A DNA stretch of 64,000 bases from Myxococcales bacterium (GCA_016794505.1 JAEUJZ010000160.1:124001-188000); one strand, 5' to 3'. Counted from the first letter of the stretch, positions 7,364 through 16,938 are shown. The notes: generated by a model from the letters alone, not told the origin. Program-made: numbers and translations.

Positions 7364-10300
7364 ATGATCGAAAAGGCAGTCACCACAGGGTCCCTGGCTA
7401 ACGGTAGGCAGGTAAGCAGAATGACGAGCGACAAGGCAGCGGGGAAGCTTCGCCCCGTGTCTGCATCAACCGCGGGACCGGCACCAGCCGATGGTTCACG
7501 CCGCCGCAAGGACGGCGCGAAAGACAAAGAGCCGCAGCGAGCACGAGGTGGCAAGGGCAGTGGCCGAGCCGTGCGTGTGGCGCCTGCTCCGACGCGCGGT
7601 ATTCAACTGAAGCGCTTGTTTACGCGGGCTGGCATAGCCCCGTTTGATCAAGTGCGGTGGGAGCTGCGCACGGCGTCGATTACCGGCGATGGCGGCCAGG
7701 TCTTCTTTGAACAGAAGGACGTCGAAGTTCCTGCTGGCTGGTCGCAGCTCGCCACCAATGTGGTGGTGCAGAAGTACTTCCGGGGCGCGGTTGGCACGCC
7801 CGCGCGCGAGCGCTCGGTGCGCCAGCTGATCGGCCGCGTCGTATCGACGCTGACAGGCTGGGGTCTGAAGGATGGCTTCTTCAAGACGGACGAGGATGCG
7901 CAGGTCTTTGCCGATGAATTGACCCACCTTCTCGTCGAACAAAAGATGTCGTTCAACTCGCCGGTCTGGTTCAACGTGGGCGTTGAAAAGGACCCGCAGT
8001 GCTCGGCTTGCTTCATCAACTCAGTCAACGACACGATGGAGAGCATTCTCGGGCTAGCCAAGACCGAGGGCATGCTGTTCAAGTACGGCTCCGGCACGGG
8101 GACAAACTTCTCGTCGCTACGCAGCTCGCGCGAGCAGCTGCAGGGCGGCGGTGGGGCGTCGGGACCTGTGTCGTTCATGAAGGGCTTCGACGCGTTCGCC
8201 GGGGTCATCAAGTCGGGCGGCAAGACGCGTCGCGCCGCCAAGATGGTCATCCTGAATGTCGAGCATCCCGACGTCATGGAGTTCATCCACTGCAAAGCAG
8301 CGGAAGAGCGCAAGGCTTGGGCGCTCATCGACGCGGGATACGATGGCTCGTTCAATGGCGAAGCGTATAACTCCATCTTTTTCCAGAACGCGAACCACTC
8401 GGTGCGTGTCACCGACGAGTTCATGGAAGCCGTGGTCCACGATCGTCAGTTCCACACGCGGGCCGTCACGACAGGGGCCGTAACCGACACGTATCGTGCG
8501 CGCGAGCTATGGCACGAGATCGCGCTGGCTGCACATCAGTGTGGCGATCCGGGACTTCAGTTCGATACGACGGTGAACAGCTGGCACACCTGCCCGAACA
8601 CCGCGCGCATCAACGCGTCGAATCCGTGCTCTGAGTACATGTTCCTCGACGACAGCGCCTGCAATTTGGCATCGCTGAACCTGCGCAAGTTCCAGTACGC
8701 CGACGGCCATCCACGCGCGGGCGATTTCGACATCGAGGCCTTCCAGCACGCCGTCGACATCACGACGCTGGCGCAGGAAATCATCGTCGACAACGCCAAG
8801 TACCCAACGGAGCGGATTGGCCAGAACAGCCATACGTTTCGTCCGCTGGGACTTGGCTATGCCAACCTTGGTGCGCTGCTGATGTCGCGCGGTCTGCCCT
8901 ATGACTCCGACGCGGGGCGGGCGTACGCAGGGGCGATTACCGCACTGATGGGCGGGCGGGCCTATCGCATGAGCGCGGTGATTTCGCGCGATGTCACGGG
9001 GCCCTTCGCTGGGTACTCGGAAAACCGCGAGCCGTTCTTGGGCGTCATGCGCAAGCATCGCCGCCACGTCGACGACATTGACTCGGCTCTGTGCCCTTAT
9101 GATCTTTTGCAGGCTGCTCGCGGCGCGTGGGATGACACGGTCGACATCGGCAGCAAGGCGGGCTTCCGCAACGCGCAGGCTACGGTGCTTGCTCCGACGG
9201 GCACCATCGGCTTCATGATGGACTGCGACACGACCGGGGTTGAGCCCGACATCGCGCTCGTCAAATACAAGCGCCTCGTAGGCGGCGGAATGCTCAAGAT
9301 CGTCAACAACACCGTTGGTGAGGCCCTCGGCCGCCTCGGCTATGACGAGCCGCAGCGTCAGAAGATCATGTCGTACGTAAACGAGCGCGAGACCATCGAA
9401 GGCGCGCCGGGTCTTCGTCCTGAGCACCTGCCCGTGTTCGACTGCGCGTTCCGGCCGCAAAACGGCGTGCGATCGATCCACCATATGGGTCACTTGCGCA
9501 TGATGTCTGCGACGCAGCCTTTCTTGTCGGGCGCGATCAGCAAGACGGTGAACCTGCCAGGTGACTGCACCGTCGAGGACATCGAAAACGCCTACATGCA
9601 GGCATGGAAGCTCGGCTTGAAGGCGGTCGCGGTGTATCGCGATGGCTGCAAACGCAGCCAGCCTTTGTCGACCAACAAGCGCGAGACGGCGAACGATCGG
9701 CCCGCAGAGGCTGCGACGGCAAATGCTCTGCAGCACCTGTTTGCGCGTCTGCCTGAATCGACGCGAGCCATGCTGCAGACCATGCACGATGTGCCTGTCG
9801 AAGAGCTGCTGCGGCATATCTCGGCGCTGACCAATCCCAAGGGCGCTCCGGTGGCTGTCCGCCGTCGGCTGCCTGATGAACGGCGCTCCCTGACGCACAA
9901 GTTTTCGGTGGGAGGTCACGACGGCTATATCCACGTCGGCATGTACGACGATGGCTCTCCGGGCGAGATCTTCATCCGCATGGCCAAGGAAGGCTCGACG
10001 ATCTCGGGTCTGATGGACTCGATGGCGACGGCCGTTTCGCTGGCGCTGCAGCACGGAGTGCCGCTGAACCTGTTCGTCGACAAGTTCACGCGCACGCGCT
10101 TTGAGCCGTCTGGCTTCACCGGCAACCCGGACATTCCGCGTGCGAGCTCAATCGTCGACTATCTGTTCCGCTGGTTAGAGTCGAAGTTCCTGCCCGAGCA
10201 GCGCCAGGGCGAGCAGCTTGAGATGGAGCTGCCGGTGGCCAAGTCCGACGGAACGGGCGAAACCACGGCGGCCGCAGCAAGCAAGACGAGCTACGTCGAT

Positions 10301-10441
10301 CTCAGCCAGTCGGGCAACATCCGAACGGCGTGGCGTGCCGAGACGGATGCGCCGACGTGTCACGAATGCGGCACGATCATGGTGCGCTCGGGCGCCTGCC
10401 ACAAGTGCCTGAACTGCGGCTCGACCTCAGGCTGCTCGTAG
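7364..10441 (+). CDS. nrdJ: Vitamin B12-dependent (class II) ribonucleoside-diphosphate reductase NrdJ
   Basis: This is a 1025-residue adenosylcobalamin-dependent ribonucleotide reductase, making deoxyribonucleotides with or without oxygen. Visible landmarks are MSFNSPVWFNVG, the FKYGSGTGTNFS and SGPVSFMKGFD blocks, NPCSEYMFLDDSACNLASLNL with the radical-site Cys, LAPTGTIGFMMDCDTTG (phosphate binding), and a C-terminal Cys cluster (CHECGTIM, CHKCLNCGSTSGC) of the zinc-ribbon/redox type that receives electrons from thioredoxin. The first 80 residues are Lys/Arg/Gly-rich and not part of the fold. An ATG at 7421 is an alternative start and is better placed behind a GGTAAG-like site. No classical B12 box was seen upstream. 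Divergent from a B12- or iron-type binding protein. Confidence 0.97.
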   Translation: MIEKAVTTGSLANGRQVSRMTSDKAAGKLRPVSASTAGPAPADGSRRRKDGAKDKEPQRARGGKGSGRAVRVAPAPTRGIQLKRLFTRAGIAPFDQVRWELRTASITGDGGQVFFEQKDVEVPAGWSQLATNVVVQKYFRGAVGTPARERSVRQLIGRVVSTLTGWGLKDGFFKTDEDAQVFADELTHLLVEQKMSFNSPVWFNVGVEKDPQCSACFINSVNDTMESILGLAKTEGMLFKYGSGTGTNFSSLRSSREQLQGGGGASGPVSFMKGFDAFAGVIKSGGKTRRAAKMVILNVEHPDVMEFIHCKAAEERKAWALIDAGYDGSFNGEAYNSIFFQNANHSVRVTDEFMEAVVHDRQFHTRAVTTGAVTDTYRARELWHEIALAAHQCGDPGLQFDTTVNSWHTCPNTARINASNPCSEYMFLDDSACNLASLNLRKFQYADGHPRAGDFDIEAFQHAVDITTLAQEIIVDNAKYPTERIGQNSHTFRPLGLGYANLGALLMSRGLPYDSDAGRAYAGAITALMGGRAYRMSAVISRDVTGPFAGYSENREPFLGVMRKHRRHVDDIDSALCPYDLLQAARGAWDDTVDIGSKAGFRNAQATVLAPTGTIGFMMDCDTTGVEPDIALVKYKRLVGGGMLKIVNNTVGEALGRLGYDEPQRQKIMSYVNERETIEGAPGLRPEHLPVFDCAFRPQNGVRSIHHMGHLRMMSATQPFLSGAISKTVNLPGDCTVEDIENAYMQAWKLGLKAVAVYRDGCKRSQPLSTNKRETANDRPAEAATANALQHLFARLPESTRAMLQTMHDVPVEELLRHISALTNPKGAPVAVRRRLPDERRSLTHKFSVGGHDGYIHVGMYDDGSPGEIFIRMAKEGSTISGLMDSMATAVSLALQHGVPLNLFVDKFTRTRFEPSGFTGNPDIPRASSIVDYLFRWLESKFLPEQRQGEQLEMELPVAKSDGTGETTAAAASKTSYVDLSQSGNIRTAWRAETDAPTCHECGTIMVRSGACHKCLNCGSTSGCS

Positions 10442-10443
10442 GC

Positions 10444-10501
10444 TGGGTCGACAGCGCCGCTGGATCGAGCGGTGGGTCGACAGCGCCGCTGGATCGAGCG
10501 G
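10444..10501 (+). repeat. 29-bp tandem direct repeat, two copies
   Basis: Two identical 29-base units (10444-10472 and 10473-10501) begin with TGGGTCGACAGCGCCGCTGG. They start three bases after the nrdJ stop. They lie in the gap before the convergent gene at 10613 and encode nothing evident. Probably a local duplication. Confidence 0.85.
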
Positions 10502-10612
10502 TGGCTGCACTCCGTGCACTCGTTCGCGCATGCACACCCTCATCCGTCGCGGTGCCAGACCCAGCGTCGTCGGCTGATGGTGCCAAGCGTTGATGGGCGT
10601 TGGAGAGCGATC

Positions 10613-11890
10613 CTATTCCTTCGCGAACTGCCCGCCCTTTAAGACGAACTTGGTCTTCTTGTCCTGCCAGGGCAGAAGGATCGGCACCACATCCTCGGCG
10701 GGCATGTCGGCGTAGTTTGCCGGCGAAAACCCAACCGGTGGCTGTGGGGCTAGCACGATGTCGGTCGTGCTTCCCCGTCGAGTAAACAGGATCTGCGTCG
10801 ACAGGCGCTTGCTTCCCTGTTCCTTTGCGACTTCAGCGGCAAAGATGCTCTCGAAGCGATTGCCTTTGAGAACGTAGACGCGCAGGACTTCGCGCGAGCC
10901 GCTGCTGCCGCGCTCGACGATCCGCAGCGCCATGGCCTGCTTCTTGGGCTCGATGTCGATGAGCTGTGCTTCGCGGATATCGGCGCGTGATGGCGCGACT
11001 TCCTGGTACGCAAAGCTCTTGCTCGCGAACGCGAGGAAGCGGCCGACCAACAAGATGCGTCCGGGCCCCTCGCCAAGGTCGCCGGACTTGTCGAAGAAGA
11101 CATCCGATTCCTTGGCTTTTAGATCGCCGAGGATGTCCCCCATCGACATGCCCTGCTGCTCCAGCTCGATGGCGGCCAGATCCTCGCCTTTGTCCATCGA
11201 GCCGAGCGTCGCGGTTGCGGCCAAGGCCCCACTTGGCGCATCGCTGTCGACGGCGCGCAGGCTCATGCGCAGCGGCGTGCCCTCGACATAGCCTGGAATG
11301 ATCGACTTGGGCATGCGCAGCTCAACGGCATAACCGCGTGGCTGCAGCGCGTCCCACACCTCAAAAGCGGCCCCCTTTGCGGCTTTCTTGCGCCCCGCGG
11401 GACCCTCTCCGTCGATGACCTTGGGTGGCTTCTGGGCCTGCCAGCGGACCACGCGCTTCTGTTTTTGTGCCGCAGCACCGGGATAGATCAGCAGCTTGTC
11501 GATCCGTACGTCGTTCTTCTTCTTGTTCTCGACGCCAAACGCAAACTCAAGGTGGTCTTCATTGCTGGAGGCCGCCGCGCTGCGCAGAAGCACGTCGTCA
11601 TCGACCTCGATAAGCCAGTACAGGCTCTTCTGATCGTAGTTGCAGCGGACACGCACGGTCAGCGTCCGCGGCGTAGCACCTGCGACGAGATCTACCTTGA
11701 GAGTCACCGGCCCAACGCCATCCCAGTCGCTGGTCAAGCCATCGATGTGGATCGTGTTTTCTTCGACCAGCCCGCAGGACATCGATGCGGGCTCTGCGGC
11801 CTGCGCCGACAACGGTGCCAGCATCAGAAAGGCGGGCAGTGCCAGGGCGGCGGAGCATCGCGACCAGGGCCATCGCTGCATGCGTTGCAT
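10613..11890 (-). CDS. Exported protein with CBM9/DOMON-like N-terminal domain
   Basis: This encodes 425 residues. A signal peptide (hydrophobic residues 12-30, cleavage after AQA) shows export. Residues ~45-210 have the pattern of the CBM9-like/DOMON fold: an opening IHIDGLTSDWDGV, a middle YWLIEVDDDVLLR and EDHLEFAFG. This fold binds sugars or haem in other proteins. The C-terminal half (about 250-425) has no family I recognise and contains a segment rich in charged residues and beta structure. It is the last gene of a four-gene minus-strand run (arginase, inositol-phosphatase-like, VTT protein, this), 18 bases behind the VTT gene. Ligand unknown. Confidence 0.8.
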   Translation of the reverse strand: MQRMQRWPWSRCSAALALPAFLMLAPLSAQAAEPASMSCGLVEENTIHIDGLTSDWDGVGPVTLKVDLVAGATPRTLTVRVRCNYDQKSLYWLIEVDDDVLLRSAAASSNEDHLEFAFGVENKKKNDVRIDKLLIYPGAAAQKQKRVVRWQAQKPPKVIDGEGPAGRKKAAKGAAFEVWDALQPRGYAVELRMPKSIIPGYVEGTPLRMSLRAVDSDAPSGALAATATLGSMDKGEDLAAIELEQQGMSMGDILGDLKAKESDVFFDKSGDLGEGPGRILLVGRFLAFASKSFAYQEVAPSRADIREAQLIDIEPKKQAMALRIVERGSSGSREVLRVYVLKGNRFESIFAAEVAKEQGSKRLSTQILFTRRGSTTDIVLAPQPPVGFSPANYADMPAEDVVPILLPWQDKKTKFVLKGGQFAKE

Positions 11891-11908
11891 CGACCCAGTA
11901 TACGCAGG

Positions 11909-12745
11909 TCAGTCGCCTTTTGGCGGTGCCGTCCTGTCTGCAGTCATTCCGTCGCTGACAACCTCTTTGTGTAGGTGTCCGGCCGGCGTGGGGCTTGCGT
12001 TGGTTGCACGGCGCAAGGCCGCCCGCGACATGTGCGTGATCAGCAAGAGGACGCCCAGCGCCAAAAGTGCAGCCAGCGTCATCATCACGGGATGCTCGCT
12101 GCGCTTGACGAGGTCGCGCAGGTCGCGGGCTCCGGTGCCAGCCGCCGTCGCCGCGACAAAGGTCGCAACCGCCACTCGGGGCAGCAGCCCCAGGAATGTG
12201 GCGAGCAGATAGACAGGCAACCGCACGCCACAGCAGGTCAGAAGCAGGTTTGAAAACGGAAAGGGGAAGCCGGCGGATCGCCACAGCGTCACCAAAAACA
12301 GCGTCCTCGGCAGTGAACGCTGCAGCAGGGCATGGCGGATCTTGCGCGCTGGCTCGTGTTCTTCGATCAGCGCTTCAACGCGCGCCTGCGATGTGCGCTT
12401 GGCGATGGAAAAGCCGATCAAGGCACCGATCAGATAGGTCCCAAGCGCCATCACCAGGCCGATGCCCCAGCCATACACCCAGCCGAACAACCAGTTGCAG
12501 CTAGCGACGGGAAACAGGCCGATCCCGATCCCCAAGGCCAGCAGCACCGGATAGCCCCAGAACGACATCAAGCCAGGGGCGCTCCTCCAAAAGTCAGCGA
12601 TGTCACCGAGCATCGCCAGCATGGTCAGGCCGGTGACGCTCGGAATCGCCACCCACAGCGCACCGAGCAGTCCGACGGGCCCCAAGCGCCGCACAACGGA
12701 AACCAGTCGCTGGACTAGCGGGCGTAGCGTCTGGTGAGAAACCAC
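11909..12745 (-). CDS. TVP38/TMEM64-family (VTT/DedA-like) membrane protein
   Basis: This is a 278-residue integral membrane protein starting at a GTG. It has about six hydrophobic segments. The VTT signature region is visible: a Gly-rich stretch with NWLFGWVYG, an alanine/glycine helix (GALIGFSIAKR), then LWRSAGFPFPFSNLLLTCCGV with the re-entrant-loop Arg and Pro pattern of the SNARE-associated/DedA superfamily. Family members include lipid scramblases and undecaprenyl-phosphate flippases. The start lies 17 bases after the stop of the inositol-phosphatase-like gene, so they are probably co-transcribed. Substrate unknown. Confidence 0.87.
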   Translation of the reverse strand: MVSHQTLRPLVQRLVSVVRRLGPVGLLGALWVAIPSVTGLTMLAMLGDIADFWRSAPGLMSFWGYPVLLALGIGIGLFPVASCNWLFGWVYGWGIGLVMALGTYLIGALIGFSIAKRTSQARVEALIEEHEPARKIRHALLQRSLPRTLFLVTLWRSAGFPFPFSNLLLTCCGVRLPVYLLATFLGLLPRVAVATFVAATAAGTGARDLRDLVKRSEHPVMMTLAALLALGVLLLITHMSRAALRRATNASPTPAGHLHKEVVSDGMTADRTAPPKGD

Positions 12746-12762
12746 GTGAGATCTACCTCTGG

Positions 12763-13599
12763 TCAGAGCGATGTGTGAACGCCCTGTAGCACCGAGAGCA
12801 TCGAGTCATGTAGGAAGCGATTGCTCGCCAGGACCTCACCACGAAACAGATCCAGGGGGCCGCCGCTCCAGTTGGTGACCAGTCCGCCGGCTTCTTCGCA
12901 GATCAGCGTGCCGGCCGCGATGTCCCAGGGCTTGAGCTTCATTTCCCAGTATCCGTCGAACTTGCCCGCGGCCACCAGCGATAGATCGAGGGCAGCGGAG
13001 CCTAGGCGGCGGATGCCGCGCACGCGTTTCTTGAAGGCGACAAACTGCGCCAAGTTGTTGGCGGGAGATGTGCGGCGATCGTAGGGGAAGCCGGTGGTGA
13101 GCAGCGCAGAGTCCAGCGACTCCGTCTGCGACACGCCGATGGGGCGGCCGTTTAGTGTCGCACCTTGGCCGCGAACCGCCGCGAATCGCCATCCCATAGC
13201 CGGTGCCAGTACGACACCGACGCGCACCACTCCATCTACAAGACACGCGATCGAGACCGAGAACAGCGGCAAGCCATGCGCGAAGTTGGTAGTGCCATCA
13301 AGCGGATCGATGATCCAGCAGGGGGCTCCGTGCTCGCCGGGGCGCTCGCCGCCTTCTTCCGCAAGGATGCGGTGATGCGGATATCGGGCCCGCAGGCCGT
13401 CGACGATGACTGTCTCTGCCTCGCGATCAAAGCGGGTGACTAGATCGGTGTCATCGCTTTTGGTCTCGACGATCAGGCTGCGGCCGAGACCGGACAGCAG
13501 CACTTCCCCTGCAGCGGCGGCCAACGCCTGCGCACTGTCCAGCAGCTGCAGGTCTTCCTGTACGCGCGGATTCACCACGTCTTGCATCTGGGAGTTCAT
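12763..13599 (-). CDS. Inositol monophosphatase family protein
   Basis: This is a 278-residue member of the IMPase/CysQ/FBPase superfamily of Mg-dependent, lithium-sensitive phosphatases. Metal-site motifs are intact: ILAEEGGE, then WIIDPLDGTTNFAHG (DPxDGTxN), and WDIAAGTLICEEAGG. This is closer to inositol monophosphatase than to CysQ. The open frame continues upstream, but the ATG at 13599 is chosen since it shares one base with the arginase stop (TAATG), a translational-coupling arrangement. It may dephosphorylate inositol-1-phosphate for lipid or solute synthesis, or another sugar phosphate. Exact substrate is not readable. Confidence 0.94.
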   Translation of the reverse strand: MNSQMQDVVNPRVQEDLQLLDSAQALAAAAGEVLLSGLGRSLIVETKSDDTDLVTRFDREAETVIVDGLRARYPHHRILAEEGGERPGEHGAPCWIIDPLDGTTNFAHGLPLFSVSIACLVDGVVRVGVVLAPAMGWRFAAVRGQGATLNGRPIGVSQTESLDSALLTTGFPYDRRTSPANNLAQFVAFKKRVRGIRRLGSAALDLSLVAAGKFDGYWEMKLKPWDIAAGTLICEEAGGLVTNWSGGPLDLFRGEVLASNRFLHDSMLSVLQGVHTSL

Positions 13600-14519
13600 T
13601 AGACGATTGCTTTGCCCAAGGCCGACAGCGCCAGCTCGATCGTCAAGCGCGCCGTCTGATGGTTGTTGTCGTACATCGGGTTGACCTCGACGAATTCCAT
13701 CGACCGCAGGATGCCGCGGGCAGCCACCATTTCTAACAGCAGGTGCGCTTCGCGATAGGTCAGGCCACCAGGTACGGGCGTGCTGACTCCGGGAGCCCAC
13801 AGTGGATCGACGCCATCTAGGTCGAAGGACAAGTGGATCGCGCTGCAGCGGCGGCACAGATCGTCGAGGGCATCCGTGATCACGGCATAGATCCCGCGCT
13901 GATCGATCTCAGTCATCGTGTGATACGCGATGCCGGTCTGTCGCACGAACTCTTTCTCGCCTGCGTCGAGATTGCGAATGCCGATGAGCGCGACGTTCTC
14001 TGGACGCAAGCGAGTGCCTGGACCACCGACGCGCGTGAGCGCTTCATGCCCCACACCCAGGACGGTTGAAAGAGGCATGCCATGGACATTGCCAGATGGG
14101 GATGTGCCCGGCGTGTTCATGTCGGCGTGCGCGTCGACCCAGATGAGTCCCAGCTCTCCGCCTTGGCGATGGAAGTAGTTGGCCGCACCCGTGATGGTTC
14201 CGATCGCGATGCTGTGGTCGCCGCCGATGACCAGGGGAAAGCGGCCAAACGACAGCGCGCGATCCATCCGACTGCACAGGTCGTCGCAGACTTCGGCGAT
14301 GACATGAACGTAGTGCTCGGCAGCCGCGCTGGGGCCCAGGGTTTCGCGCAAGGGAACGGGCACATCGCCGCTGTCCAGCGCACGGATACCAAGCTCGCCC
14401 AGCTTGTCGGCGAGTCCCGCGATGCGCACCGTCGCTGGCGCGATGTTGGCACCGCGCAGATTGCAGCCTAGATCCAGCGGCGCTCCGATGATTTCCACTT
14501 CGTGTGGACGCTTGTGCAT
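13599..14519 (-). CDS. rocF: Arginase
   Basis: This is a 306-residue ureohydrolase that splits arginine into ornithine and urea with a binuclear Mn centre. All metal-binding motifs are present: VIGGDHSIAIGT, WVDAHADMNTP and SFDLDGVDPLWAPG. Residues SGNVHGMPLS match the arginase substrate loop, which separates it from agmatinases. The start at 14519 (MHKRPHEVEIIGAP) is preferred over an upstream in-frame codon because homology begins there. It is first in a tightly spaced minus-strand run with the inositol-phosphatase-like, VTT and CBM9-like genes. The start is about 115 bases from the divergent FG-GAP lipoprotein gene. Confidence 0.94.
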   Translation of the reverse strand: MHKRPHEVEIIGAPLDLGCNLRGANIAPATVRIAGLADKLGELGIRALDSGDVPVPLRETLGPSAAAEHYVHVIAEVCDDLCSRMDRALSFGRFPLVIGGDHSIAIGTITGAANYFHRQGGELGLIWVDAHADMNTPGTSPSGNVHGMPLSTVLGVGHEALTRVGGPGTRLRPENVALIGIRNLDAGEKEFVRQTGIAYHTMTEIDQRGIYAVITDALDDLCRRCSAIHLSFDLDGVDPLWAPGVSTPVPGGLTYREAHLLLEMVAARGILRSMEFVEVNPMYDNNHQTARLTIELALSALGKAIV

Positions 14520-14634
14520 GGGCCCGACTCGACGCGCAACTGCGCGAAGGCGCGACCATATCACAGGGCACTTCGGCTACAGGAACGCAAACTTGCGTCC
14601 GCAGTGTGGCGCTGGGCTATGCTGCGCTGCGTCG

Positions 14635-16827
14635 ATGTTGATGGCGCGCATGCTCATTTGCTGCCTGCTTGCTCTGGTCGGCTGTGGCCCCGATCGCGAG
14701 GGCCTCGAACCGCTTCCCGACATGCGACCGATACGGCCGGACGAAGATCCCTATGCCGAGGCGCCGCTGGGCTGCATGGGCGAACCATGCCGTGACGAGC
14801 GTAGCTGCCCGCCAGACTATCGCTGCATCGATGGCGCCTGCGTGGCAAGCACAAGGGCCTGCAGTTCCGATCTGGACTGCGCGGGAGACACGCGCTGTGT
14901 CCGTCGGGCCTGCGTCGCCTACGACGCCTGCGTGCAGCTAGAGCCATTCCGTCGTGCGTGTCGCGACGCTCGCTTTCCAGGAGACGCGCCGCTGGCGCCA
15001 CTTGCGGTGCGCTGCCAAAACGCAGGCTGGAACAGCACGTCGCAGCCGGTGATCGCCGATCTCGACGGCGATGCGCGTCCCGAGATCATTGTTCAGACGT
15101 TTCCCAGCGCGCTTCTGGCAGTGCGCGCCGACACCTGCGAGACCGTCTTTCGCAACCAGATCGCGCTAAGGAGCGACGGCATGGGAAGTGTGGCGGTCGC
15201 TGATCTCGATCAAGACAGCCACCCCGAGATCGTCGCTGTAGACGCTCAGGATCGCTTGGTTGTCTTTGACTGGCGCGGCAACGTGCTCGCTGTGGCCAGC
15301 CAGCCCAGTCTTGAACGCAACATCTATGGTCATGCACTGTGGAGTGCCCCCGCCATCGCTGATCTCGACGGCATGGCTCCGCCCGAGATCGTGCTTGGAG
15401 CCCTCGCGGCGCGGTACGTGGGGCCCAAGGCAGGCGGGCCGCGCATCGAGGTTATCTGGTCGCAAGAGAGCCGGACTCCACCTTGGGGATCGCTGTCCGT
15501 AGTCGCCGATCTCGACGGCGATGCGCGTCCCGAAGTGATCAGCAGCGAGCGCATCCACGATGGCCTAACGGGCGTGGACAAGACGCCCAGGGATCTTGCA
15601 GCGCTGTTGCCAGTACCGTTTCATCCGCAAGTCGCGGACTTTGGCGGCGACGGAATTCCAGATCTGCTGGTGATCGAGTCGCGACCCGAGGGGCAAGTCG
15701 TGCGTGTGTTCGATCTGCGCGCCAACCGAACCATCTTTGGTCCGTATCGCGCAGAGTCCGGTGGCGTTGGCGGGCCTGCCGTGATCGCAGACTTCGACGG
15801 CGATGGCACGCCCGACTTCGGGCTCGCTGGCGAAAAGTGGCTCTATGCCTATGCACTGCGCTGCGGCACTTCGTCGAGCTCTGGGGATCCGTCGATGCTG
15901 CGGCCACGCGGCTGCACGGGACACGAGCCAGGCCTTTTGTGGTCGCGCCGGATCGACGATCGCTCGTCGGGAAGCGCTGGGGTGAGTGCCTTTGACACGA
16001 ACGGCGATGGCGCCGCCGAGGTGTTCTTCCGCGATGAGTGCTGGCTCCGCATCCTGTCGGGCTTCAGCGGCCGAACACTGGCTGCAGTCAATATCACCAG
16101 CAGCACAGGTCTTGAGACTCCGTCGGTGGCTGATGTCGACGGCGATGGCCACGCCGAGGTGATCGTCAGCAGCGACGTGGATATCGATCTATTCGGTTAC
16201 TGCGCGCGTGCGAATCGGCCGGAAGCGGATCTGCAGCGCCCTTGGTTGGGCTACACGCGCGGGCTGTTTGTCCTGTCGGATCCGACGAAGCAGTTCCTGC
16301 CTGCGCGATCGGTATGGAACCAGCACAGCTATCACGCTGCCAACATCCGCGACGACCTCAGCGTACCGACGCGAGAGCCGGCGTATTGGCAGAGTCACAA
16401 CAGCTTTCGCATGGCGCAGGCTGGCTACGACGTGCCGCCGGGGCGCGAGCGAGCGCTGCCCGATCTGACCGGCCGGATCGAAGCGGTGCAGTTTCCCCGT
16501 GACTGCACCCAGCCGTGGACGCTGGCTGCAATGGTCTGCAATCGGGGCGGTGCCCTTGCCATGGCGCCGATCTTTGCAAGCTTTTATGACGCGCCTCCCG
16601 ACGGTGTTCGGGCTGCGATCTGCAGCGCTCGGCTGGATGTTCCGCTCAGCCCTGGGCAGTGCCAGCGCGTGAGCTGCATGTGGAGCTCTCCTCCGATAGC
16701 GACGACAAGCGTGGTTCTTCGCGTGGCTGACGATGGGAGGATGCCGCGAGAGGCTGTCGAGCAGTGCCGCGAGGACAACGATCAGGATGCGCGGACAGAT
16801 GTAACGTGCTTCAACGCGCCTCCCTAG
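14635..16827 (+). CDS. FG-GAP/VCBS-repeat lipoprotein with Cys-rich N-terminus
   Basis: This encodes about 730 residues. A signal peptide ends in ALVGC (lipobox), so it is a surface or periplasmic lipoprotein. Mature residues ~35-85 form a Cys-rich module (CMGEPCRDERSC, CIDGAC, CSSDLDC, CVRRAC) of the type common in myxobacterial surface proteins. Residues ~140-520 hold eight DxDxDxxPE calcium-loop repeats (for example DLDGDARPEI, DFDGDGTPDF, DVDGDGHAEV), giving an integrin-like beta-propeller. The C-terminal part has paired Cys residues and resembles a beta-sandwich. The frame is open upstream of 14635, but the signal peptide fixes the start. Possible role in adhesion or extracellular binding; partner unknown. 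Confidence 0.88.
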   Translation: MLMARMLICCLLALVGCGPDREGLEPLPDMRPIRPDEDPYAEAPLGCMGEPCRDERSCPPDYRCIDGACVASTRACSSDLDCAGDTRCVRRACVAYDACVQLEPFRRACRDARFPGDAPLAPLAVRCQNAGWNSTSQPVIADLDGDARPEIIVQTFPSALLAVRADTCETVFRNQIALRSDGMGSVAVADLDQDSHPEIVAVDAQDRLVVFDWRGNVLAVASQPSLERNIYGHALWSAPAIADLDGMAPPEIVLGALAARYVGPKAGGPRIEVIWSQESRTPPWGSLSVVADLDGDARPEVISSERIHDGLTGVDKTPRDLAALLPVPFHPQVADFGGDGIPDLLVIESRPEGQVVRVFDLRANRTIFGPYRAESGGVGGPAVIADFDGDGTPDFGLAGEKWLYAYALRCGTSSSSGDPSMLRPRGCTGHEPGLLWSRRIDDRSSGSAGVSAFDTNGDGAAEVFFRDECWLRILSGFSGRTLAAVNITSSTGLETPSVADVDGDGHAEVIVSSDVDIDLFGYCARANRPEADLQRPWLGYTRGLFVLSDPTKQFLPARSVWNQHSYHAANIRDDLSVPTREPAYWQSHNSFRMAQAGYDVPPGRERALPDLTGRIEAVQFPRDCTQPWTLAAMVCNRGGALAMAPIFASFYDAPPDGVRAAICSARLDVPLSPGQCQRVSCMWSSPPIATTSVVLRVADDGRMPREAVEQCREDNDQDARTDVTCFNAPP

Positions 16828-16938
16828 CCGCTGGCTGGCGATCAGGCAGAGCAGGCAAGAGGGATCTATGGCGGGCCCAAAGCGGGATCAGCGAAGCACA
16901 GGGCCTTACAATATGTGCCCTGTCGAGATGGCAGGCCG

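Noticed and set aside
13600-13857. Longer N-terminus for the inositol-phosphatase-like protein
   Set aside because: The extra 86 residues are antisense to arginase, and the ATG at 13599 has the coupled TAATG overlap.
14404-14634. Upstream start for the FG-GAP lipoprotein
   Set aside because: The first 77 residues are antisense to the arginase 5' end, and a full signal peptide with lipobox begins at 14635.
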